A stretch of 37,150 bases of DNA from Lutibacter sp. (lineage in GTDB: Bacteria > Bacteroidota > Bacteroidia > Flavobacteriales > Flavobacteriaceae): NCBI GenBank assembly GCA_004195315.1, contig SDWL01000001.1:1-37150 (forward strand). Direction: 5' to 3'. Shown piece after piece: positions 7,649-17,334 of this stretch. The position numbers and the translations under genes were made by a program. Position 1 is the stretch's first letter. Every line of letters starts with the position of its first letter. The notes beneath the pieces are model-generated. The model saw only the letters and a program-made list of their open reading frames with translations, did not search any database and had not been told where the DNA came from.

Positions 7649-10600
7649 TTAAATATTAGCACCACTTACTATATCAACTTGATTAATCTGAGCGTCTGTT
7701 ATATCGCTTTCAATTGCTACTATTTTAATATCGTTAATTTTCTGTGCTAACAAATCAAATTGATCGTTAATCTGGCTATTTTGTTGTATGGGCGCTGTAA
7801 TACTTGATGGCGCATCTACAACTCCACCATCTGCAAATCCCGGCACACCAATTGAACTAAAGAAAGCGTGACCTCCAGCACGTTGTTGTAATTCATCATT
7901 TAGTATAACTTCACCTTTTTTAGCTTGTATTAGTACGTCATCGCCTCCGCTATTACGCATTGAAGTAGGTATATTAGTCCCACTTGTTATTGTTCCTGAT
8001 TTACTATGTGGAACTTGACCCCCTTCATTAAATGCGCTTGTGGCTGCTGATATTGCGGCTGCTGTTATAATTTTAGCTGTAGCAATCTTTGCTTTAGCAC
8101 CTAAACCTATATTTTGAGTTATAGCTAATGGTATTGTACCTAAGTTTGCTGGGAAACCTACTGCATTTGCAGCAGCTAAGTTACGAGCTTGTGAAGCTGC
8201 TGTTGATATGTTTACCGCTGCAATTTCTGCTTTAGCACCTAATATAATACTAAGTATCCTAGAAGCTAAACCATCGCCTAAAATCTTACCTAAAGCACCT
8301 TGTAACGCTGATGAAACTCCTTTTTTAGCATCTGCAACAACTTTATCTAATGCTAAATCTTCTTTATTAAATTGTTTTTGTAGTTTTACTTCTTCTTTTC
8401 TTTTTTTATCAGCATCTTTTTTATCTTGTGCATCTTTTTTAGCTTTAATTTCATTTGCTATAGTATCGTGGTTTAATTGTATTTCTTCTAATTCTAATCT
8501 ATGTTCTTCATTTATTAAAATTTCTTGTTCATTTTTTTTATCTTCTGTTATTTGTAACTCTTCTAGTTCTAATAAATCCTTTTCTAATTTTTGCTCTGCT
8601 TTTAAAGTATCTTTTTCTAACTGAGTTTCGGCTTTTTTTATTTCAATTTCGTTTAATAAATCAATTTTATCTTGCTCAAATGTAGCTAAATCTTTTTTCT
8701 CTTGTTCCCTTTGTTCTTCTGATGCTTTCTTTTCTCTTTTTAATCTAGCAGCCTTTTCTTCTGCTGTTTCACCTCCTGTGGGTACTATTGGAACTATTGT
8801 AGCTGCGTCTACTTCTGCTAGTTTTTCTTTAGCTGTCTTTTCACCTTCTAATTGTGCTATTATTGCTGTTCTAGTGTCAATTTCTTGTGATATAGCAGCC
8901 CTAGCATTTACCCTACTTGTTATCTCGTCATCTGTAAGATTTCTAACATTTTTTATTGCGTTTCCTAACTTAGTATATGTAAATGATATTTCAACAAATT
9001 TACCGTTTTGTTTTTCTAATGATAAAGCGTGAGTATTAAATTTAGAATTTAAAGATTCAATAGCGTCTGTTTCATCCTCAATCGCTTCTTTATTTTTTAT
9101 TTTTAATATGTTTTTTTGCTCATCTACAAATGCTCTTGCAGCCTCAGTAGATATACCCAATGCAACACCATATTTATCAAATTCAGTAACAGCACTAGGT
9201 ATATCTTTACTAATTTGATTTATAATCTTATTTAATTCTGTTTGTTCATCTTTAGATTTAATAGTTTTAGATTCTAGTTCGTCATACCTAGTTAGTAGTG
9301 GATTTATATCAGATTCTAAATCATTAATATTATTTTGTAAATCAAAAAACTGAGTTGATAAATCTTGTGCTGGTGTTATAGCACCCAATAACGATGATGT
9401 AAAATCTATTAAACCACGAACAGCACCACCAAAAAAACCAGTCCCACTTTCAATTGATAATATAAAACCTTGCCACGCTGAAGTTAATAATTTTAAAGAA
9501 CCATCTAAGGTGTTTAATTCCTTCGCAGCCATTCTTTCGGCAGTACCCGCAGCACCCTGTAAGGCAATATCTAATTCTTTTGTAGCATCTATATTATTTG
9601 CTAATACCGTAGCTGAAACCGCAGCACGTTTACCAAACTCATCATTAGAAGCTGTTAGTTTATCTTGACTACCTTTTATTTTTTCTATTATTTCACTATA
9701 ACTTAAACCTTGCGCAGCACTTTCTATAAATATATTTCTAAGTGCAGTAGCTGAGGTTGATGTATCAATACCGCTATCCGATAGTTTACCTAATAACGCA
9801 GTTAAAGTTGTAAAATCTATTCCCGCAGCATTTGCAGCACCCGCAACAATAGGTAATCCTTTTTCTAACTTCTCAAAGTTCAATGCACTCTTTGCTGTTG
9901 CAAGAGACATTATATCTAATATTTCAGGAGCATCCGATGTGGCTAAATTATCAAAACTATTAACCATTGCACCTGTTAGAGTTGCAGTTGCTGATAGTTC
10001 GCTGTTCATTGCAATAGAACCGTTAATAGTAGCTTCTGTCAAATCTATTATTTCCTCTTGCGTAAACCCTAATCTTGCAAACGCTATCTGTAAGTCGGTT
10101 ACTTGCTTAGCTGTTTTTACAGTTGTAGAACCTAACCTTTCAGCCTCATTTCTAAGGTCTGCCATTTCGTTAGTGTTAATCTGAAGAACCCCAGCTAATG
10201 TTGCGTTTGACTTTTCAAAGTCTTTAACTATATTGAAAGCCTCTTTAAACCCTCTTATAAACCCAAATATTAAAGCAGTAGCCCCTAAAAATCCACTCGC
10301 CATACCTTTTAAAGCATCTGAATATTTACCTACACTTCTTTGATTTTGACCTACTGAACTATCAACCCTTTTTAATTGTGAATCTAATTTATTAACTTCA
10401 ACCCTAGCTGCTTTTGCTTGTCTACTATTTATCCCGAACTCAACAGCTAAATTCTTAGCGTTTGTACGTGCGATTATTAAAGTTCTACTAAGTTTAGCAT
10501 ACGGTGTTTCCATCGCTATAATAGCAGTCTTTTGTTGGTTAAACTCAGAACGCAACTTTTTTAATTGCACCTCGTTCTTAACAAACTCCTGAGTGTTTTC

Positions 10601-10732
10601 TTTACCAGTAGCCTTTAGTTTTTGCTGAGATAGTACTAATGTATCAATAGCCTTTTTAGTCGTTTCAGCAGCCTTTAAAAAAGCCTGAGTGTTAATATTT
10701 AATTCTGCTACTGTGATTCTTTGGACTGCCAT
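7649..10732 (-). CDS. Tail tape measure protein
   Basis: At 1027 residues this is the longest protein in the genome. Residues about 165-345 match the conserved core of phage minor-tail/tape-measure proteins (NTNEMADLRNEAERLGSTT, then FARLGFTQEEIIDLTEATI and SATATLTGAMVNSFD). A long charged coiled coil follows at about 640-790, then an Ala/Gly-rich hydrophobic region around 810-900 that could insert in the host membrane. It sets tail length and is ejected at infection. The presence of a long tape measure argues for a siphovirus- or myovirus-type tail. No lysozyme or peptidase motif was seen. Confidence 0.9.
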   Translation of the reverse strand: MAVQRITVAELNINTQAFLKAAETTKKAIDTLVLSQQKLKATGKENTQEFVKNEVQLKKLRSEFNQQKTAIIAMETPYAKLSRTLIIARTNAKNLAVEFGINSRQAKAARVEVNKLDSQLKRVDSSVGQNQRSVGKYSDALKGMASGFLGATALIFGFIRGFKEAFNIVKDFEKSNATLAGVLQINTNEMADLRNEAERLGSTTVKTAKQVTDLQIAFARLGFTQEEIIDLTEATINGSIAMNSELSATATLTGAMVNSFDNLATSDAPEILDIMSLATAKSALNFEKLEKGLPIVAGAANAAGIDFTTLTALLGKLSDSGIDTSTSATALRNIFIESAAQGLSYSEIIEKIKGSQDKLTASNDEFGKRAAVSATVLANNIDATKELDIALQGAAGTAERMAAKELNTLDGSLKLLTSAWQGFILSIESGTGFFGGAVRGLIDFTSSLLGAITPAQDLSTQFFDLQNNINDLESDINPLLTRYDELESKTIKSKDEQTELNKIINQISKDIPSAVTEFDKYGVALGISTEAARAFVDEQKNILKIKNKEAIEDETDAIESLNSKFNTHALSLEKQNGKFVEISFTYTKLGNAIKNVRNLTDDEITSRVNARAAISQEIDTRTAIIAQLEGEKTAKEKLAEVDAATIVPIVPTGGETAEEKAARLKREKKASEEQREQEKKDLATFEQDKIDLLNEIEIKKAETQLEKDTLKAEQKLEKDLLELEELQITEDKKNEQEILINEEHRLELEEIQLNHDTIANEIKAKKDAQDKKDADKKRKEEVKLQKQFNKEDLALDKVVADAKKGVSSALQGALGKILGDGLASRILSIILGAKAEIAAVNISTAASQARNLAAANAVGFPANLGTIPLAITQNIGLGAKAKIATAKIITAAAISAATSAFNEGGQVPHSKSGTITSGTNIPTSMRNSGGDDVLIQAKKGEVILNDELQQRAGGHAFFSSIGVPGFADGGVVDAPSSITAPIQQNSQINDQFDLLAQKINDIKIVAIESDITDAQINQVDIVSGANI

Positions 10733-10735
10733 AAT

Positions 10736-11164
10736 CTAAACTTCTGTTATAGTTAAATCCCCTATTTCAAATTTAGGTGTATCTGTATTGCTTATTGTTA
10801 TTGAGGAAACTAAACCGCTACCTATTAAATCACCCCCTGTTAACGCTGTTCTAACTCCAAAATGAGTTATTGTAGAACTCCCACCTGTAGCAATTGGAAA
10901 TGTAATTATACTTGCGTTTGTTGCTGTATTATCGCTAACTGTAAACCCTACAACACTCCTAGCTATAGAACGCCTTGCATAACTTATATATGTAGACTCT
11001 GTCCCAACATCTGCTATTGTCGGGTCGCTTTCATATAAAGCTATATAAAAATTTCCAGCAACTGTTGAGCCTCTTAATCCTGTTGCATCTCCTATGTTTG
11101 ATCCGTTAACATTTTGAAATGTTAATTTTAAATACGCTGTTCTATGTAAGCTACTTCTACCCAT
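10736..11164 (-). CDS. Tail-associated beta protein (142 aa)
   Basis: The 142-residue protein reads FYIALYESDPT, then ISYARRSIARSVVGFTV, then NASIITFPIATGGSSTITHFGV. This order (YxALYxxDPT, YAR, ITFPxATGxxxTxTHFGV) occurs in small phage tail-fibre/tail-tip proteins that I recognise by pattern. The protein is all-beta with no membrane segment. It lies between tape measure and the 719-residue tail-tip gene. Likely role: minor tail or fibre component. The family name was not confirmed. Confidence 0.7.
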   Translation of the reverse strand: MGRSSLHRTAYLKLTFQNVNGSNIGDATGLRGSTVAGNFYIALYESDPTIADVGTESTYISYARRSIARSVVGFTVSDNTATNASIITFPIATGGSSTITHFGVRTALTGGDLIGSGLVSSITISNTDTPKFEIGDLTITEV

Positions 11165-11176
11165 TTTATTATTTAT

Positions 11177-13336
11177 TTATATTATACAATCTTGTTTTGA
11201 AATTACTCTACCATTATTTAAAATTTCTATATATGATAATCCGTTAAGCTTATAAAATAAAGCACCACCAATTTTTACAATTGACCCTGCTGCATCTTCA
11301 AAAATAATATCATTTAATGAAGGTAGCGCACTTGTTCCGTTATGCCAAAACGTAGTATTTGCGATTTGACCGCAAACTAAAAACTCTGATATTCCTGGGT
11401 CTGACATTTCAAATTCTGTAAATGTTTGCTCTCTTAAAGTTGCAGAATATAGTGATGAACCACTATAAGAACCTGTCATACTACCAAACTCTAACTTACT
11501 TAAAGTAGCAGCATATGTAGAAGCTCCGTTATAATTACCAATCATTGAGGTGGTGACAATTGCACTTATATTAACCTCTATTAATTCTGCTGTTGTTGTT
11601 TTATTATTTTTAAAGTTGGATATCTTATTTAAGTAATAATATTTACCAGTCTGTTTAAAATATTTTAATTTAAAAAAGTCTAAATTATAAATATCAATTA
11701 GAGATAGGTTTAACTTTAATTTTATAGTCTTATAATTATCTAATATTAATGACAACTCACTATAATAAGCTGACAATTCATCATTATAATTAGTAAAGTT
11801 TAACAAGCCTACTTCACCACCAAAAGATGATATTGAATCATCTAAATCGCTGAACTTATATAATATTGTATCTACTACTTTTAATATTTTATACACTCTT
11901 AACCCATCATTCTCTACTGGTGTTATAACTTCATCTTTAAGCTCCCAATGATTATGTATATAATACTTGTTATTAGTTAATACAGACGCTTTAAATATTG
12001 AATTTACTACTGTTTTAGTGTTGGTTAAATTAATATTATCTATTGTTATTGCAGCATCTCCAAAATCGTCATCGCTATCATCATAATTATACCTAAAATA
12101 ATTATTCTGTGCATAACTGGAAACATAGCTTTCATTTGAAAAATCAGAGTATTTATCAGTCCAATCTTCACTTATACTATTACTACCATATAAATCTTTA
12201 GATTTTATAAATTCAAACTCGTTTTTATTTCTTGTTTTCCTGAATATTAAACTAAACCTTTGCATTACATCCTTTACAAAGTCAATTCTTTTAGTTTTAC
12301 CTATTAACTCATTAAAATCAATAGGAATCCAAACATCAAGAAAATAAATAACTTTAAAAGTATTTAGTGTGAAATCTATTAAATAATCAGGAGTGTTAAA
12401 TTCTGCTGTTATCTGTACGTGAACACTTATAACATCATTATCTTCGAACTTAATAGTTTCCGTTATATCATAAGCACCGTTTATAATAGGAATAGACGCT
12501 AAAATGCTTGTACTATTCTTTTTTATTTTAAGTATAACATTTTCTCCATATGATAAATTAAGAACACCAGACAAATCAACTTCGTGTACTCCTGTATCTA
12601 TAGCTGTCCAACTACTAATCTCATATTCCTTTATCGTTGGAGTTAAATATGTATCGTCACGCGTTATTATTGAGCTAGTGCTGCCTCTAAAATCCCTATC
12701 TGTTTGGGCTTCCCTATTATAACCTTTACACATTGAAATAACACGACTATTAAAATCAGATTCAGAGAATACATCACCGATTACAGTATATCCCTCTTGC
12801 TCAAATATCATACTAAATAGAGTATGTACAAAGAATGAAGGAGTAATTAAGTCTAAGTTAAAGACATTCGTGCTAGCAAACTCATAATATCTACTGAAAG
12901 CATAGATATAACCATCTGTATTACTTAACGAATTGAAAAATAATACCTCTCTTAAATCGTGATTATATGCAGAAAAATCTAACGTGTTTAATACTTTATC
13001 ACCTAATAAATCAGTCATTGATATATTACCATCATAAATAACTAAATTGTAATAAAAGTTCGTGTTTTTTATAACACCCTTACCGTCTGAAATTAATTCA
13101 ATACCATCAATAATATATTTAACTTTTACGCTTCCATACTGCAACCTTGTTTTAGTTCCTGTTATTCCTAAAAACTCCATTACTCTTATATTATTTGGAG
13201 TCTTAGCTATCTTAATATTATTAGAATAGTTAGCCTGTCTATCTTTTACCTCTGCTAAATCATTAATTTGTAATGTTCTAGATATTGAGTTACTAGGTAA
13301 TTCTATTCGTATGTTATTTATATATAATTTACCCAT
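11177..13336 (-). CDS. Tail-tip or baseplate protein (719 aa) with tandem repeat
   Basis: A 719-residue, mostly beta protein starting MGKLYINNIRIELPSNSI. The first 150 residues (LQINDLAEVKDRQANYSNNIKIAKT) resemble Bacteroidota phage tail-tip proteins placed near the tape measure. Residues 598-619 and 620-641 are two copies of a 22-residue unit (MIGNYNGASTYAATL / MTGSYSGSSLYSATL) that may form a short fibrous or sugar-binding segment. It overlaps the next upstream gene by one base. A hub or distal-tail role is inferred. Confidence 0.7.
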   Translation of the reverse strand: MGKLYINNIRIELPSNSISRTLQINDLAEVKDRQANYSNNIKIAKTPNNIRVMEFLGITGTKTRLQYGSVKVKYIIDGIELISDGKGVIKNTNFYYNLVIYDGNISMTDLLGDKVLNTLDFSAYNHDLREVLFFNSLSNTDGYIYAFSRYYEFASTNVFNLDLITPSFFVHTLFSMIFEQEGYTVIGDVFSESDFNSRVISMCKGYNREAQTDRDFRGSTSSIITRDDTYLTPTIKEYEISSWTAIDTGVHEVDLSGVLNLSYGENVILKIKKNSTSILASIPIINGAYDITETIKFEDNDVISVHVQITAEFNTPDYLIDFTLNTFKVIYFLDVWIPIDFNELIGKTKRIDFVKDVMQRFSLIFRKTRNKNEFEFIKSKDLYGSNSISEDWTDKYSDFSNESYVSSYAQNNYFRYNYDDSDDDFGDAAITIDNINLTNTKTVVNSIFKASVLTNNKYYIHNHWELKDEVITPVENDGLRVYKILKVVDTILYKFSDLDDSISSFGGEVGLLNFTNYNDELSAYYSELSLILDNYKTIKLKLNLSLIDIYNLDFFKLKYFKQTGKYYYLNKISNFKNNKTTTAELIEVNISAIVTTSMIGNYNGASTYAATLSKLEFGSMTGSYSGSSLYSATLREQTFTEFEMSDPGISEFLVCGQIANTTFWHNGTSALPSLNDIIFEDAAGSIVKIGGALFYKLNGLSYIEILNNGRVISKQDCII

Positions 13337-14490
13337 TAAACCTGAGTGTATTGGTTAATCTCAATAGTTAATTTAAAATCAATAAATTCTCTTTTAGTAT
13401 TTAGTATAATTTGAGATGCGCTCTTAATTTTGACAGTCTGCCAACTATCAACTGTTACGGCATCACCATAACCACCGTTGTACATTTCAATTCTAGGGCT
13501 TACTAATATATCTTTAATCTGTAGCATCTCATCATTGCTTAAATTACTCCCTAGTAACTCCCTAGTATTCGTTGCTGTTCTCCCTAGTATTAACTCAGTC
13601 GCATACGTGTTATCAATACTTTCAAAATCTACATTAAAACTATCTAATGTTTTGACAGTTGTCTTTTCTTTGTGTATTGGATTGAATAGCCAATAACTCC
13701 AACTCCCTTTATTGTTGAACCACTTTAAATAAGTACCCCCACAATTAATATCTTCTAATTTAATAGTTAAATTTTCTGTTGTAGTTCCTATTATTGTAAT
13801 ATTATTATAACCAACATTTAAAATATTACCACTTACAGAAGTTATCCAACAAGGATTATTCTCATAAGTACCACCATCAGCAATAACCCTATCTTCAAAT
13901 ACAACACGTTCATCAACTGTAGATAATGAACTATCACCTAATGACAAGAAAATCCTATCTGTATTTGTTGATACACTTGTTAAATCAACAAATAAACTTG
14001 TATTTGTTATTGTTATATTGCCATCTGAATAATGACCAATATCAAATGGGTAGCCTTTAAAAGCGGTAAGTATATTAGGTGTTAGTATTTGTTGTTCACT
14101 TAATAATCTATTACTAACGTTCGCTATTTGCTCAACAGATTTTATAAATACATAAGTTTCTGCTATTTGTTCTGTTGATGTATCTGAAAATGTGATTGTG
14201 TAGGTGACTAAAAAACTACCATTTAAACTGTTGTCTACTTCTAAATTTGTAGTAGGCAGTATTTCATCTTTAAAATTATTAGTGTTAATTAAAGCACTTA
14301 TAACTTCTCTATAATTAAATTCAAAAACATTATTTATTGGTGTTATTTCAAATGGTAATGTTAATCCGGGTATATCTACTGAACACTTAACAGAATCGAG
14401 TACGTTATCCGAACTAAATTGAACAACATTATTATTATAAGCGTTTAACAATTTTAATGTTGATATTGATTTTGAAAAAGTTATAGCCAT
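13336..14490 (-). CDS. Putative distal tail protein (384 aa)
   Basis: The 384-residue protein starts MAITFSKSISTLKLLNAYNN and is beta-rich. It has a central FVDLTSVSTNTDRIFLSLGD and a late stretch LKWFNNKGSWSYWLFNPIHKE. The tract CGGTYLKWFNNKGSWSYW is one I associate with tail-tip proteins of Bacteroidota siphoviruses that sit just before the larger tip protein. It shares one base with that gene. Role in the tail tip is inferred from position and pattern. Confidence 0.68.
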   Translation of the reverse strand: MAITFSKSISTLKLLNAYNNNVVQFSSDNVLDSVKCSVDIPGLTLPFEITPINNVFEFNYREVISALINTNNFKDEILPTTNLEVDNSLNGSFLVTYTITFSDTSTEQIAETYVFIKSVEQIANVSNRLLSEQQILTPNILTAFKGYPFDIGHYSDGNITITNTSLFVDLTSVSTNTDRIFLSLGDSSLSTVDERVVFEDRVIADGGTYENNPCWITSVSGNILNVGYNNITIIGTTTENLTIKLEDINCGGTYLKWFNNKGSWSYWLFNPIHKEKTTVKTLDSFNVDFESIDNTYATELILGRTATNTRELLGSNLSNDEMLQIKDILVSPRIEMYNGGYGDAVTVDSWQTVKIKSASQIILNTKREFIDFKLTIEINQYTQV

Positions 14491-14492
14491 AT

Positions 14493-14762
14493 TTAATTGT
14501 GGTTAGGTGTTTTTGGGAACACTTCAAAATTATCCCATTCTTTCGGTGGTGTATTTTTGAACCATACATTAACATTAAATGTTTCCCCTTTTTTAATTAA
14601 AATACTTTCAGATGTTTCTTCATCGTATTCATATTTGTCTTCAAATCCAATTACAACTATCCCATCAATTAGGTTTGATGTTGTTTGTCCTTCTTTTAAT
14701 TCTAAAGTATTTATTAATTCTTTAGCTTTTATTTCTGTTGGGAAACTATATCTATGTATCAT
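14493..14762 (-). CDS. Small hypothetical virion-region protein (89 aa)
   Basis: 89 residues, starting MIHRYSFPTEIKAKELI. The middle reads VVIGFEDKYEYDEET, then KKGETFNVNVWFKN. The composition is soluble and mixed alpha/beta. It is packed two bases from both neighbours, between the CBM-like fibre gene and the 384-residue tail protein. No family recognised; a chaperone or minor tail part is possible. Confidence 0.62.
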   Translation of the reverse strand: MIHRYSFPTEIKAKELINTLELKEGQTTSNLIDGIVVIGFEDKYEYDEETSESILIKKGETFNVNVWFKNTPPKEWDNFEVFPKTPNHN

Positions 14763-14764
14763 AA

Positions 14765-15676
14765 TTAATTCATTATTATTTTATTAATGTTACCAAATGG
14801 AGCTGTATAAGTTGGAGGTATAACAGTTATAGGTGGTTGGTCTACGTTATCAATAGTTTCAATAATTTCAGTTACTCCTACTGGTGGCGCTACTGTTACA
14901 ACATCTGCTAACCTTGTAACTGTTGTGCCTTGTGTTGGTATGTAACTTGAATCGTCTGGTGCTAATTTTGCTCCCCAAATATATAAGCCTTTTGTTATAT
15001 CACCTATATATACAGAATTCCCATCAGTATTTGCAACGTGTAACCTTACAAACCCAACGGTGGCACTACTTGTGGCCCTAACTACCGAACATTTATACCA
15101 ACCATTTACGAGTTCTATTGTAGAAACAGCCCCCCCCCCCCCTAGTGTTACGCCTAAAACGCCATTAGAAATATCAAAGAATGATTGCGAATTAAATCCA
15201 CCCATATCTATTTGTATATTGATGAAATCCCGCCCTAATCCGCTTTTTGCATATATTACAAAAGTATAATCTTGACCACTTATCGGTGTTATTAAGACGC
15301 TTTGAACTCTATGAACATTATTATCAATTGTCTCCATTAAAGCGTCTGCATTAACAATTCCGCTTGGAGAGCTTATAACATCTGAATTAACCGTGACAAA
15401 TAATTTAGTCCATGAATTAAATACCTCGCTCCATGTCATTAAATTAGTAGATTGTGGTTCATTTAACAACACCCCACAACCACCATCTGTAAAATCTATC
15501 CTAGGTACATTAGGTTCTGCGTATTTTATAATCCCATTACTATCTACATAACTTCTAATTCCTGATGCTGTAGGGTTTGATACTGTGAAGTCGCCTGAGC
15601 CATCCGTTGGTAATTGGCTATATAATTTAGTAGCTTTAATTCCACTAGGGAACATTTGTAAAATTGGTATTGCCAT
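14765..15676 (-). CDS. Tail fibre / CBM-like protein with poly-G tract
   Basis: This 303-residue protein contains FTDGGCGVLLNEPQSTNL then WSEVFNSWTKLFVTV, and later YIWGAKLAPDDSSYIPTQG. The order (GxLxEPxxTNLxxxSExF..W, then YIWGAQLExxxxPTSYIPT) is typical of carbohydrate-binding-module-like phage adhesins. The coding strand carries 13 consecutive G at 15142-15130, encoding Gly179-182. Twelve G would end the protein after residue 186, and fourteen after 194, in both cases losing the C-terminal third. This makes the gene a candidate for slippage-based phase variation. A host-surface binding role is inferred. Confidence 0.75.
   Translation of the reverse strand: MAIPILQMFPSGIKATKLYSQLPTDGSGDFTVSNPTASGIRSYVDSNGIIKYAEPNVPRIDFTDGGCGVLLNEPQSTNLMTWSEVFNSWTKLFVTVNSDVISSPSGIVNADALMETIDNNVHRVQSVLITPISGQDYTFVIYAKSGLGRDFINIQIDMGGFNSQSFFDISNGVLGVTLGGGGAVSTIELVNGWYKCSVVRATSSATVGFVRLHVANTDGNSVYIGDITKGLYIWGAKLAPDDSSYIPTQGTTVTRLADVVTVAPPVGVTEIIETIDNVDQPPITVIPPTYTAPFGNINKIIMN
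15130..15142 (-). repeat. 13-nt homopolymeric G tract (coding strand)
   Basis: Thirteen consecutive C on the plus strand, G on the coding strand, lie inside the fibre gene of a genome that is otherwise very AT-rich. No other G/C run of similar length was noticed. Tracts of this size are prone to polymerase slippage. Confidence 0.95.
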
Positions 15677-15677
15677 A

Positions 15678-16130
15678 TTATTTGTTTATTAATCTTAAAT
15701 CTTGTTGTAATCTCGTTACTAATGTTAGCGTCAAACTTACACCAACCTTGTCTATTATCCTTTGTATTCTCGATGTTGTTACTACCTTAGAAATCAAACC
15801 AACACCTCCATAACCTTGCCTATTCCATCCTTCTTTATGAATCTTACGAGTAATAAGAAACGCTAACGTACTATTATCGCTATCATTCTTAATGTTACTA
15901 ACAATACCTTTATCTCTAATCCATTGCTTAATGTCATCAATTAACTTACCGCCACCCTTAGAACCTCCTGAGTTTGTTTTACCCCTACCATATTCTAACT
16001 GCTCAAATACTGAACTACCTACTAACTTAACATTATCTTTATTAACTTGAACTTCCAAACTATCAGCAGTCTTACCAGATGCCCTCATTCCTAAGCTGTC
16101 ATACTCTCTTATTAAGTCATTCTTTAACAA
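15678..16130 (-). CDS. HK97 gp10-like tail completion protein
   Basis: The product from TTG at 16130 is 150 residues. Motifs in order are SLGMRASGKTADSLEV, FEQLEYGRGKT, IKQWIRDKGIV and LAFLITRKIHKEGWNRQGYGG, which follow HK97 gp10-type neck proteins that join the tail tube to the head connector. The open frame extends 13 codons further upstream (ATTNEILDSEFEL). That extension looks like the natural N-terminus of homologues as I remember them, and begins at an ATA (16169-16167) overlapping the previous stop as ATAG. The true start may therefore be non-AUG at 16169. Confidence 0.78.
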   Translation of the reverse strand: MLKNDLIREYDSLGMRASGKTADSLEVQVNKDNVKLVGSSVFEQLEYGRGKTNSGGSKGGGKLIDDIKQWIRDKGIVSNIKNDSDNSTLAFLITRKIHKEGWNRQGYGGVGLISKVVTTSRIQRIIDKVGVSLTLTLVTRLQQDLRLINK

Positions 16131-16165
16131 CTCAAACTCACTATCTAATATTTCGTTTGTTGTTG

Positions 16166-16606
16166 CTATAGCGTTACAATTGAATAGGTTACTATTACGC
16201 CATCGCCATTAAAATCTCCAGCGTTTATTGTGTCAATGATTGACCAATTTGTTATTTGATAATTACTACATCCTATTAAATCTTCTAATTTTTGTAACTG
16301 TATTTCAAGTAACGGTTTAATACTACATTCGTATTTACCAGCACTTGAATCAACTGATAATTGGTTATGATAAACTTTATCTATATCTGACTTAACTAAT
16401 AACATAAACGAGCCGTTAAATGTAACCTCACCATCACCTCCGAATGGTGATTTAGCTTTTAATCGTGTAACAGGGTCAAGCAATAAATACACCCTATCAG
16501 CATCTAAGTCACTAACTAATAAATTATTATTAGATACATTACCATAACTAAAAGACCACTTTAACGTGTCGCAATGATCCTCCAAAACTTTTACTAAATC
16601 TACCAT
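16166..16606 (-). CDS. Putative tail terminator / neck protein (146 aa)
   Basis: 146 residues, starting MVDLVKVLEDHCDTLKWSFSYG. It has alternating strands, DADRVYLLLDPVTRLKAKSPFGGDGEVTF in the first half, and FNGDGVIVTYSIVTL at the end. Its position beside a gp10-like gene and its size fit a tail terminator or neck protein, but no diagnostic motif was found. Its TAG stop overlaps the possible ATA start of the next gene. Confidence 0.62.
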   Translation of the reverse strand: MVDLVKVLEDHCDTLKWSFSYGNVSNNNLLVSDLDADRVYLLLDPVTRLKAKSPFGGDGEVTFNGSFMLLVKSDIDKVYHNQLSVDSSAGKYECSIKPLLEIQLQKLEDLIGCSNYQITNWSIIDTINAGDFNGDGVIVTYSIVTL

Positions 16607-16607
16607 A

Positions 16608-17162
16608 TTACTTTAATTGCGCGTACTCTCTCTGTACATCGTTATTTAATTTATTAGCTAACAGAATAGGAAATACTGTTGTGTACTTCCATTTTCCTAT
16701 TTCATCAGGTGACGTGTTGAACTGTTCGGCTAAACGCATCTTTGTTAGTAAATGGCTTACTACCTTTAATTTCTCACCAGCATTTACCCGCATCATTTTA
16801 GGATCAGGAATACCAGACAACACCTTACTCTCAGTATTAATTAATTTAATAATATAATCGTTGATATATTTCTTAGTCCTAAACAAATCAAATATAGAAG
16901 TGTTATAAAATTCAACGTTGGCATTAACATCGTAACTACCTAACTTAAACAATTGTATATATAAGTCTTTTATATTATCTATCGTAGCGTTATTCAATAT
17001 ACCTTGAACAATCTTTACATCATCAAATGTAAACTTAGTAACATCAAACCTTTTACCGTTAAATACGTTATTAGGTGTTAGAGTATCAACAAATATATCA
17101 TACTCTGAACTGTCTAATAATTCAAAATATTCTTTAATTGATATGTTTTCTATACTATACAT
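16608..17162 (-). CDS. Hypothetical late protein (184 aa)
   Basis: 184 residues, largely helical: ISIKEYFELLDSSEYDIF at the start and GKWKYTTVFPILLANKLNN near the end. It could be a tail assembly chaperone or a head-tail joining protein, both of which are often helical and coded near here, but I do not recognise it. The start overlaps the end of the 59-residue gene by eight bases. Confidence 0.62.
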   Translation of the reverse strand: MYSIENISIKEYFELLDSSEYDIFVDTLTPNNVFNGKRFDVTKFTFDDVKIVQGILNNATIDNIKDLYIQLFKLGSYDVNANVEFYNTSIFDLFRTKKYINDYIIKLINTESKVLSGIPDPKMMRVNAGEKLKVVSHLLTKMRLAEQFNTSPDEIGKWKYTTVFPILLANKLNNDVQREYAQLK

Positions 17163-17334
17163 TTGGATAGTTAAATATTATATTATCATAATCGAACAAA
17201 TCAATCATATCTTTACACCATTGTAGGTTTTTACTCTTATGTACGTATGTTGATATATTATTACTGTAATTACAATAATAAATACTATCCTTATGGTTAG
17301 TTTCTTCTATTGTCCAACCTTTATAATTTATCAT
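17155..17334 (-). CDS. Small hypothetical protein (59 aa)
   Basis: The frame starts MINYKGWTIEETNHKDSIYY and ends DNIIFNYPNV. Its ATG overlaps the TGA of the large terminase gene (ATGA, 17334-17331), and its end overlaps the next gene by eight bases. Overlap on both sides strongly supports a real coupled gene. Function unknown. Confidence 0.62.
   Translation of the reverse strand: MINYKGWTIEETNHKDSIYYCNYSNNISTYVHKSKNLQWCKDMIDLFDYDNIIFNYPNV

Noticed and set aside
8208..8624. 138-residue plus-strand frame opposite the tape measure
   Set aside because: Low-complexity Ser/Phe/Cys-rich translation of the antisense of a coiled-coil region; a typical shadow.
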